A stretch of DNA of 37,633 nucleotides. It comes from an uncultured bacterium (GTDB lineage: Bacteria > Verrucomicrobiota > Kiritimatiellia > RFP12 > UBA1067). The notes beneath the pieces were generated by a model. That model was given only the letters and a program-made list of their open reading frames with translations, did no database searches and was not told the DNA's origin. The position numbers were made by a program, and so were the translations under genes. How positions within the stretch are numbered: position 1 is the first letter of the stretch; every line of letters begins with the position of its first letter. The stretch lies in NCBI GenBank assembly GCA_902772905.1, contig CACYCL010000137.1:1-37633 (forward strand), written 5' to 3'. Positions 15,537 to 22,722 of this stretch are shown one piece after another.

Positions 15537-17459
15537 ATGAGAAACATGAAATGCTTCACATTAGCCATTATCGGCGCCTTAGCGCTTGTATCGGCGTCGT
15601 CTTATTCGTCGTTTGCCGACGGCGACCCTCGCTGGTTTGTTGGTGCGCGTTCGGTGCATGTGTGGCATCAGGAAGCGTCTGGCGAATGGATATATGGCGA
15701 AGCCTCCATAGAAAAGTCAGTGCCAGGCAGTTATTTCTGCGCCATCGGCTTTAACTGCGGCTATTTCGGAATCCAGGAGCTCCTCGACGGACGCAAGGTC
15801 GCCATATTCTCCGTGTGGGACCCGGGAGATCCGTTCAACTTCGCCATCAAGGCCGACAGCGTTGATGAGAGTATCCGCACGAAGAACCTGTATGCAGGAG
15901 AGGGCGTCAAGATAGATCGCTTCGGCGGCGAGGGCACGGGCGGCAAGTCCATGATGCCTCTAGACTGGCAGTATGGCGAGACGTGCCGCTTTGCGGTGCA
16001 CGCTCGTCGTGATGGCGAACATCGTGTCGCGTACACCGGCTACCTATGGCGCAACGGCGGCTGGTTCAAGATGGCCACGTTCAGCACCTTGCAGTCGAAG
16101 GGCAACCCCGAGATGAGCGGCATTTACAGCTTCGTGGAAGACTTCCGGCGCACTCCGGAATCGCGTCAGCAGGTTCGCAGCGCGGTGTTCAAGAACTTCT
16201 TCGTCAAGCGTCCTGGCGGCGATTGGACGGCGCTTGCCGACGGGAAGTTCACTGCCGACAAGAATTCGGCTACGACGATTGACGCCGAGGTTGTCGAAAA
16301 CGGCTTCAAGCTGACCACGGGCGGCAATACCGAGAACATGCACTTCAGGGTAAACGACATGATGAAGACAACCGTCGGCTCTTGCACGGCTGAATGCAGA
16401 GCGCTCGAAATGATGCCGACGGAGCCGGATGTGCTTTTCGCAAGCGGTGACGAGGTGGAAGGCGTTAAGTCGGCGGTATACCGCATCCCGGCGATGTGCA
16501 CGGCGCCAAACGGCGATGTCGTGCTGGCATGCGACGCCCGTCTCGAAGGCGGCGGCGATCTCAACCACGCCAAGCCGATCAACATTGCGGTGCGTCGTTC
16601 ATCTGATGGCGGCAAAACGTGGAGTGCGCCTGTGTTCGCATGGAGGTGGAAGTGGACGGACAGCGAGCACTGGGCAGGATCCGATCCTTCCCTCGTGGTT
16701 GACGCCGAGGCAAAGAAGATTTTCCTTTTCTGCAATGTGTGGGAGAGCGTTAAGGGAGCCGGCGTCTACCGCTTCTTTGTGCAGGAGTCTTCAGACAACG
16801 GCAGAAGCTGGTCTGATCCACGCGAGATCACAAACGACATCGCCGTGCCCGGGTGGGGTTTCGGGCGCCACCAGAACGACGGAGGGTTCATCTTCATATC
16901 CTCCGGTTCGGGAATACAGACGAGGGACGGTACGCTTCTTCACACGCTTGTGCACGTGAACGACGGCAATGCGCTTTTCGGGTCTGCCGACCACGGCAAG
17001 ACATGGCGTGTGTTCGGCAACCCTGTCAAGAACGGCGACGAGTGCAAGGTAGTTGAGCTTTCCGACGGTTCGTGGATGATCAACTCGCGTTGGCGCGGCG
17101 GCGGTCGCCAGATACATGTCAGCAGGGATCGCGGCGCGACTTGGGAATCGCGCTATGATGAATCGCTCGCCGATCCGCAGTGCAACGCTCAGGTCATGCG
17201 CGTTGGCAAGGTGCTCCTGTTTTCCAACTGCAAGAGTCCGAACCGCCGCCATAACCTCTTTGTGCGAGCTTCTCTTGACGACGGAAAGACATGGAACGAA
17301 GGAATCTCGATATGTCCGTTCGGTGCGGCGTATTCCGATATGTGCGTATTGCCGGGCAAACGCCTTGGCGTAGTCTACGAAGGCGCAGGGTACGCCACTA
17401 TTAATTTTGTGTCGCTTCCGCTTAAGAGCATAGTCGTCGACATGGTCGGCAGACAGTAG
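15537..17459 (+). CDS. Secreted DUF3472-sialidase (GH33-like) fusion
   Basis: The enzyme probably releases terminal sialic acids from host glycoconjugates outside the cytoplasm. The 640-residue protein has a signal peptide (about 1-27, ending SFADG). Residues about 30-290 match the DUF3472 pattern ('GYFGIQELLDGRKVAIFSVWD'), a domain possibly binding carbohydrate. Residues about 300-640 are a six-bladed sialidase: the RIP motif with R316 and five Asp boxes, SSDGGKTW (355), SSDNGRSW (418), SADHGKTW (483), SRDRGATW (529) and SLDDGKTW (579). The end has 'VVYEGAG' with Y614/E615, fitting the catalytic Tyr-Glu region. AGGAG sits 8 nt before the ATG. The gene is single and is followed at once by the cysS promoter. 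Confidence 0.9.
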   Translation: MRNMKCFTLAIIGALALVSASSYSSFADGDPRWFVGARSVHVWHQEASGEWIYGEASIEKSVPGSYFCAIGFNCGYFGIQELLDGRKVAIFSVWDPGDPFNFAIKADSVDESIRTKNLYAGEGVKIDRFGGEGTGGKSMMPLDWQYGETCRFAVHARRDGEHRVAYTGYLWRNGGWFKMATFSTLQSKGNPEMSGIYSFVEDFRRTPESRQQVRSAVFKNFFVKRPGGDWTALADGKFTADKNSATTIDAEVVENGFKLTTGGNTENMHFRVNDMMKTTVGSCTAECRALEMMPTEPDVLFASGDEVEGVKSAVYRIPAMCTAPNGDVVLACDARLEGGGDLNHAKPINIAVRRSSDGGKTWSAPVFAWRWKWTDSEHWAGSDPSLVVDAEAKKIFLFCNVWESVKGAGVYRFFVQESSDNGRSWSDPREITNDIAVPGWGFGRHQNDGGFIFISSGSGIQTRDGTLLHTLVHVNDGNALFGSADHGKTWRVFGNPVKNGDECKVVELSDGSWMINSRWRGGGRQIHVSRDRGATWESRYDESLADPQCNAQVMRVGKVLLFSNCKSPNRRHNLFVRASLDDGKTWNEGISICPFGAAYSDMCVLPGKRLGVVYEGAGYATINFVSLPLKSIVVDMVGRQ

Positions 17460-17471
17460 TTTTCGATGTAA

Positions 17472-17477
17472 TATAAT
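17472..17477 (+). promoter_or_regulatory. Promoter of cysS, leaderless
   Basis: TATAAT at 17472-17477 begins 13 nt after the sialidase stop and lies 7 nt before the ATG at 17485. No TGn extension and no clear -35 are present. The box is followed by G, so its last two bases create an ATG (17476) that is in frame but would be untranscribed. Confidence 0.6.
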
Positions 17478-17484
17478 GCACATC

Positions 17485-18843
17485 ATGAAAGTCCACAACA
17501 GTCTTACACGCCGCATAGAGGAGCTCGTGCCGCTTGCCGACAACGAGATACGTCTTTACACTTGCGGGCCTACGGTATACAATTTTGCCCACATAGGCAA
17601 CTTCCGCGCTTACGCGTTCGAGGACATCCTCCGCCGCGCCATACAGTTCAGCGGAATGAAGATACGCCAGGTGATGAACCTGACGGACGTTGACGACAAG
17701 ACAATAAAGGGCGCGAACGCGGCTGGCGTTGCGCTTTCAGATTACACGAAGACGTACAAAGACGCGTTTTTCGCCGATCTGAAGAAGCTCAACATACAGC
17801 CGGCAGAGGTCTATCCTGCCGCGACAGACCACATTCCCGAGATGATAGCTCTTGTCCAAAAGCTCATGGACAGGGGAGTCGCCTACAAATCGGAAGACGG
17901 CTCTGTCTACTTCAAGGTACGCGAATTCCCTGGCTATGGCAAGCTTGCGCACATCGACTTCGACAGTCAGCGCACCGGGCTGCGCTGCGCGGACGACGAG
18001 TACGACAAGGAGAACGTTGGCGACTTCGCGCTCTGGAAGGCGTGGGAGCCGTCAGACGGGCCGGTGGGCTGGGATTCGCCATGGGGCCGTGGGCGCCCTG
18101 GCTGGCACATCGAATGCTCGGCCATGTCGATGAAATACCTTGGCGAAACGTTTGACCTGCACACTGGCGGCATAGACAACCTTTTCCCTCACCACGAGAA
18201 TGAGATCGCGCAGGCAGAGGCTGCGACCGGCAAGCCGTTCGTAAAGACTTGGATGCACTGCGCGCACCTCAGGGTCAATGGTGAGAAGATGTCGAAGTCG
18301 TTGGGCAATTTCTACACGCTGCGCGACCTTCTTGAAAAGGGATATACCGGACGCGAGATACGATATGTGCTCATAAACGCGCACTACCGCAGTTCCCTTA
18401 ACTTCGCCTTCAGCGCTCTTGACGATGCGCGAAAGTCGCTTGCCCGCATAGACGCGTGCGTCGCCAATGCGACCGATGGTGAAGCGCCGGAATGGGCTGG
18501 GAGACACCTTGCCGATTTTGCCGAGGCGGTGGGCGATGACCTCAATATGCCGAAGGCGTTCGCGGCTCTCTTTGCGTTGGTTCGCGACGCAAACGGCAAG
18601 GGTGCGGCTGGAACCCTAGGCGTGTTCCGCAGGATGGACGAGGTTCTTGGCGTCATATTCTTTGAAAACGCCAAGCTGGAGTCCGCTGAGCTTCCTGCGG
18701 ATATACAGGCGATGCTGGATGCGAGGGCTGAGGCGCGCAAGGCAAAGAACTGGGCAGAGTCAGACAGGCTCAGGGATGCCATGGCTGCCGCCGGATGGGT
18801 GGTAACAGACTCAAGGGACGGCCAGACCTGCAAACGCAAGTAG
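17485..18843 (+). CDS. cysS: Cysteine--tRNA ligase
   Basis: This cytoplasmic class Ia synthetase charges tRNA-Cys. The 452-residue protein has the HIGH-type motif HIGN in 'PTVYNFAHIGNFRAY' and KMSKS in 'GEKMSKSLGNF'. The zinc site that selects cysteine is intact: Cys in 'YTCGPT', Cys in 'HIECSAM' and His in 'DNLFPHHENE'. The C-terminal DALR-like helical domain ('DDLNMPKAFAALFALV') follows. I place the start at 17485 because conserved sequence begins with 'KVHNSLTRR' and the -10 box overlaps the in-frame ATG at 17476. No Shine-Dalgarno sequence is seen, consistent with a leaderless message. Confidence 0.96.
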   Translation: MKVHNSLTRRIEELVPLADNEIRLYTCGPTVYNFAHIGNFRAYAFEDILRRAIQFSGMKIRQVMNLTDVDDKTIKGANAAGVALSDYTKTYKDAFFADLKKLNIQPAEVYPAATDHIPEMIALVQKLMDRGVAYKSEDGSVYFKVREFPGYGKLAHIDFDSQRTGLRCADDEYDKENVGDFALWKAWEPSDGPVGWDSPWGRGRPGWHIECSAMSMKYLGETFDLHTGGIDNLFPHHENEIAQAEAATGKPFVKTWMHCAHLRVNGEKMSKSLGNFYTLRDLLEKGYTGREIRYVLINAHYRSSLNFAFSALDDARKSLARIDACVANATDGEAPEWAGRHLADFAEAVGDDLNMPKAFAALFALVRDANGKGAAGTLGVFRRMDEVLGVIFFENAKLESAELPADIQAMLDARAEARKAKNWAESDRLRDAMAAAGWVVTDSRDGQTCKRK

Positions 18844-18878
18844 CCATGCGCCCGTCCTTCGCAAGATGGGTGGGTTTA

Positions 18879-18887
18879 TGGTATAAT
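18879..18887 (+). promoter_or_regulatory. Extended -10 promoter of the MurU-AmgK operon, leaderless
   Basis: TGG plus TATAAT (18882-18887) lies 8 nt before the ATG at 18896. A poor -35 (TTCGCA, 18858-18863) sits 18 nt upstream. The 14-bp stretch TTTATGGTATAATT is identical in the serS promoter. Confidence 0.7.
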
Positions 18888-18895
18888 TACGCTCA

Positions 18896-20587
18896 ATGAA
18901 AGTAAGGAAGGCAATTGTTCTTGCAGCGGGGCACGGAACGCGACTCAGGCCGTTCACATGTGTGACGCCCAAGCCGCTGATGCCGGTTTGGGGTGAGCCC
19001 ATGCTTGGGCGCGTGGTCGCCATGCTACGCGAATGGGGTGTCGACGACATCGCGTTCAACACGCACTGCCTGCACGAGCAGGTCAAGGCGTGGGCTGACG
19101 GTTACCGACGCAGCGCTACGGCGGCTGGGGACAAGGTGAAGATAAGGGTCAGCTACGAACCTGAGATACTTGGCACAGGCGGCGTGCTCAATCCGTTGCG
19201 CGAATGGATAGGCAACGAACCGTTCTTCCTTGTAAACGGAGACATCGTAGTTGAGAATGCGCCCAATCCGATTGACAAGGTTCGCGACTTTGACAGCCCA
19301 GGCATCATCGGCTGCGGATTGGTGTCGGAGTCGGGGCCGCGTACAATAGAAGTCGAGCCTGAGACTGGCTTCGTCACCAACTGGCGCAGCCAGGATGCTG
19401 GGTGGGACGGTACATATACCTACTGCGGCATAGCGGTGCTCAAGCCGGATATACTGAAGTTTGTGAGGGATGAAGGGTATTCGTCCATTGTCTCGGCATA
19501 CGAGGATGCTATGATGCATGGCGAATTCGTCAAGGCCGTGAAAAGCAGCGAGATGCTCTGGACTGATGCTGGGACAATTCCCTCCTACATCGATCTCAAC
19601 CGAGATGGCGACGACAACGCCTTTTCTGACTTTCCTCAGGTAAAAGCCGCAATTGAGGCTGTTGGAGCCGGGGAGCGTGTAGAGTTTCTCTGCGCGCGCG
19701 GCAGCGAGCGAGTGTTCTTCCGCTGTGACAAGGGCGTCATTATCCTGTATGACGACGGCAATCGTGACGAGAACGGGTTGTATGCCGGTCATGCTCGCTT
19801 CCTGAAGGAGAGGGGCATTTGCGTGCCTGACGTCCTCGCTGATCTGCCTGCTATCAAGACGGTTGTCCTGTCTGATGTCGGAACTGAGAAGAAAATGTCG
19901 CTGGAGGACTACGTCAAGGTCGTTGAGGCTCTAGTCCGTTTCAATTCGCTTGGCGACGATCCGGGAATCGACGGCATAAACCTGTTGCCTTGCTTTGACG
20001 GCGAGACGTGGGCTTGGGAGCGCGACTTGTTCAAGAAGTTCTGCCTTGGCGCACGTTTCGGGCGCGGCATGCCAGATGCGGTGGAACGCGAACTTGAAGC
20101 CGTTGCGGCAGTTATGGAGCGCGAACCCAAGGCGCTCGTCCACAGAGACCTCCAGTCGACCAACGTGCTGTGGAAAGACGGTGTGCCGTCTTTCATAGAT
20201 TTTCAGGGTATGCGACTAGGACCGGCAGCATACGATCTGGCGTCGCTCGTCTACGATCCGTACGTGACGTTTACCGAGGGCGAGAGGCGAGCGCTTGTGG
20301 CTCTCTACGCCAAGAAATGCGGGCGGCCTGAGATCGAGAAGGTGTTGCCGTTCGCGGCAGTGCAGCGGTTGGTCCAATGTCTTGGTGCGTATGGACGCCT
20401 TGCGTCCGTTGGTCAGCCTCAGTTTGGACATCATTCGCTTCCCGCGCTGCAGAATTTGCTAGATGCGGCTGACAGTGCGGGACTGGACGCGGTTGGCGCA
20501 CTTGCAGAGGATCTGATTGCCGAGGAGCAGCGGCGGCAGAAACCGTCAGGACACGTGCACTGTTCATGCGGTCACCATCACCACTGA
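18896..20587 (+). CDS. Fused sugar-1-phosphate nucleotidyltransferase and APH-fold kinase, MurU-AmgK-like
   Basis: The 563-residue cytoplasmic protein joins two activities that are separate proteins in Pseudomonas cell-wall recycling. Residues 1 to about 240 are a nucleotidyltransferase with 'AIVLAAGHGTRLRPFT', 'PKPLMPVWGEPM', 'EILGTGGVL' and 'FFLVNGDIVVE'. Residues about 265-545 are an aminoglycoside-phosphotransferase-fold kinase: HRDLQSTN has catalytic D418 and N423, and 'FIDFQGMRLGPAAYDLASL' has metal-binding D435 and matches the AmgK pattern. The likely job is ATP-dependent anomeric phosphorylation of MurNAc (or GlcNAc), then UDP transfer. The domain order is transferase first, kinase last. 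Other sugars are possible. The tail, residues 551-563, is rich in His and Cys (GHVHCSCGHHHH). The start is set by the leaderless promoter. Confidence 0.83.
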   Translation: MKVRKAIVLAAGHGTRLRPFTCVTPKPLMPVWGEPMLGRVVAMLREWGVDDIAFNTHCLHEQVKAWADGYRRSATAAGDKVKIRVSYEPEILGTGGVLNPLREWIGNEPFFLVNGDIVVENAPNPIDKVRDFDSPGIIGCGLVSESGPRTIEVEPETGFVTNWRSQDAGWDGTYTYCGIAVLKPDILKFVRDEGYSSIVSAYEDAMMHGEFVKAVKSSEMLWTDAGTIPSYIDLNRDGDDNAFSDFPQVKAAIEAVGAGERVEFLCARGSERVFFRCDKGVIILYDDGNRDENGLYAGHARFLKERGICVPDVLADLPAIKTVVLSDVGTEKKMSLEDYVKVVEALVRFNSLGDDPGIDGINLLPCFDGETWAWERDLFKKFCLGARFGRGMPDAVERELEAVAAVMEREPKALVHRDLQSTNVLWKDGVPSFIDFQGMRLGPAAYDLASLVYDPYVTFTEGERRALVALYAKKCGRPEIEKVLPFAAVQRLVQCLGAYGRLASVGQPQFGHHSLPALQNLLDAADSAGLDAVGALAEDLIAEEQRRQKPSGHVHCSCGHHHH

Positions 20588-20594
20588 GGGTCTG

Positions 20595-22697
20595 ATGGCG
20601 GCGATACGCGATGTCCTTAGAACGATAAAGACGTCTGGCAGGCGTCTGCCAGACTCTGTGTCGGCGCGATTCATGGGCAAAGAGCGCACGTTCGACGCGT
20701 ATAGCCTTGGAGGGGACACATTCATATTCGAACGTGGTGTCGCAAGCCGACTTGACGACAGGCCAAGTGTCCTCATCGTGTCTAAAAACGAGCTTTCCCG
20801 CAAGGCCAGAGGGCAGGTCATGACGTTGACGACAGGCAATCACGCGGTTGCTGCGATGCCTCTTCTGGATGGCAGGTTTTGGGGACTGTCGACGCTTCCC
20901 GCAGATCGTCGCAGCTCCGTTATGACTAGGGCGGTGCTGTGCGCGAATGTCGTAAGCGAGAAGATCGAGCTTTCCCAGAGAGAAGTGCCGACGGCTACGT
21001 TGGTCAAGCTGGATTCATGGCTTACGGAAAACGTCGGCTTGGGGCTTGATGGCGTCGTCATGGGCGAGCGGAACGAGACGACGCTTGAGCATTTTCGTAG
21101 ATTGGGTCAGGAGTGGCGCGTTAAACCGCTAGCATGGACAGAGACGGAGATGCGCGTTGCCCTGGATGCAGCACGCAAGCGCATCGGTACTCGTATTTCG
21201 TATTTCCACTCTGCGCGTGGCGTTCATTTCATAACCTTGCCTGAGTTCCGGCGCTTTGCCGCTTTTGCCGAGACGGAGCCTCAGTCGTTCGTAGATGGAC
21301 TTGCCGAACTTGTCGGCGTTTACGAGGGAAACACGACTTCATTTGTGCGCCAGCCGAAGTACCGTGGCCACCATGAGGTGGAGTTTTTCGGGCTGCGTCG
21401 CGGCACGGCAATGGAAAGGCTGGTTCCAGAGATTGAGTCTCTGCATACGGCGGTTTGCGAAGGACGCATCGGGCAGCTCGGTGTCATTCAACGCGCGCAG
21501 GAGCTGTCCGCGCTGTATTCGTCGCTTCTTGCACGTCCGGAGCTTGCTGACGAGTCGTCCCAGATTTTCGCTGAAACGCTGTACATGAACATAACGGGTG
21601 AGGTCTATGCCGTTGTTGGCGAAGGCTCGACCCCAGCGTTCGACGACAGGCGCACGGCTCTTCCGGGGGCAACGTTTGTCAATGGCCGCGCCGTCATGCA
21701 CCCCGGTTTCGACGAACGCACGGAATTGCTTCTCTCCAATCTGCGCGGCATGATGTCGAAAGACGAGGTGGTTGAGTATGCCAACGTATACGAGATACGT
21801 GGCGCCGATGCCGATGTACCGCTTGGCAGGGGAGCGACTCGCGAGGTGGTATACAAGACGAGTATGCGCCCGATAACGTACGCACTTGTCGAAAAGAGGC
21901 TGTCCAGTTCGTCGCGTGGCTATGCGAGCTACATGCTTGCGCGAATAGGAGCGCTGCGTTCTCTTGGAGTAGCGTTAAGCGACTACTACTGTCTTCTCAA
22001 GCGCAGACCTGGCACCGGACGCGGCAAACACGACTACTACATACGCCGTAGATGCGAGGGAGAGCCGATGGATGCCATCCCCGCCGACTATTTCAGGAGC
22101 GCCGACGGCTCGGCCGTTGAGGAGAAGGAAGTCGTTCTGCTTCTTGCCGGGCTGATGGGAGACGCCGCGGCGCAGAACATGGCGATGAAGAAGTTCGACC
22201 CGACGACGGAAAGCCCGCTCTTTGGCGTTGGCAAGGAGATATACGACTTCGAATATGACCTTGTGCGTGAGTTCGTGGTTCCGAAGAGGGTGTCAACATG
22301 CTCAATACGCGGTAGTTTCGGCTGGCCGTGTCTCGACTACACCGACGCCAACCTCGACGCGATAGCGAACTTCTACTTCGGCCACTTCGCCCACGCGGTG
22401 AAGGCGTACGCGGCTAGGCATCAGTCGGTGTCAATGGCCGATGTGGCCGAGAGGTTCATGGGCGGTTTCGAGTTCCGCACGCATGCAATGGCGTGGCAGC
22501 TCGCAGTGATGCGAGACGCTTTCGAGGCGTTCGACCCCCCAGTGCCGTCATGCTATTCCTTTCGCGCAAAATGGCTTTTCGCCATGTGGTCGCTTGAACG
22601 CCAGGAGCGTCGCCTCGGCGCGTTCAGGCGCATATTCCTCACCAAGGTGAGACTTGTCGAATCCGAACGCCATGAGAATGGCGGAGGTGATGCGTGA
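20595..22697 (+). CDS. Unrecognised 700-residue protein with protein-kinase-like motifs
   Basis: I do not recognise a named family. No signal peptide or membrane segment is seen, so it is probably cytoplasmic. In the C-terminal half the order of motifs resembles a protein-kinase-like fold: a glycine loop 'LGRGATREVVYK' (G411, G413, candidate ATP-site K421), a helix 'SSRGYASYMLARIGALRSLG', a hinge-like 'YYIRRRCEGEPMDAI', then 'GDAAAQNMAM' (D523, N528) and 'EIYDFEYD' (D551 in place of DFG). The N-terminal 400 residues are mixed alpha/beta without clear motifs. Function as a kinase is inference. The ATG at 20595 has GAGGG 5 nt upstream and follows the previous stop by 7 nt; the frame runs farther upstream but inside the preceding gene. 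It lies between the MurU-AmgK fusion and the AddA-like gene. Confidence 0.75.
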   Translation: MAAIRDVLRTIKTSGRRLPDSVSARFMGKERTFDAYSLGGDTFIFERGVASRLDDRPSVLIVSKNELSRKARGQVMTLTTGNHAVAAMPLLDGRFWGLSTLPADRRSSVMTRAVLCANVVSEKIELSQREVPTATLVKLDSWLTENVGLGLDGVVMGERNETTLEHFRRLGQEWRVKPLAWTETEMRVALDAARKRIGTRISYFHSARGVHFITLPEFRRFAAFAETEPQSFVDGLAELVGVYEGNTTSFVRQPKYRGHHEVEFFGLRRGTAMERLVPEIESLHTAVCEGRIGQLGVIQRAQELSALYSSLLARPELADESSQIFAETLYMNITGEVYAVVGEGSTPAFDDRRTALPGATFVNGRAVMHPGFDERTELLLSNLRGMMSKDEVVEYANVYEIRGADADVPLGRGATREVVYKTSMRPITYALVEKRLSSSSRGYASYMLARIGALRSLGVALSDYYCLLKRRPGTGRGKHDYYIRRRCEGEPMDAIPADYFRSADGSAVEEKEVVLLLAGLMGDAAAQNMAMKKFDPTTESPLFGVGKEIYDFEYDLVREFVVPKRVSTCSIRGSFGWPCLDYTDANLDAIANFYFGHFAHAVKAYAARHQSVSMADVAERFMGGFEFRTHAMAWQLAVMRDAFEAFDPPVPSCYSFRAKWLFAMWSLERQERRLGAFRRIFLTKVRLVESERHENGGGDA

Positions 22698-22722
22698 TGG
22701 TGCCTGACGGGCAGAGGCATGT

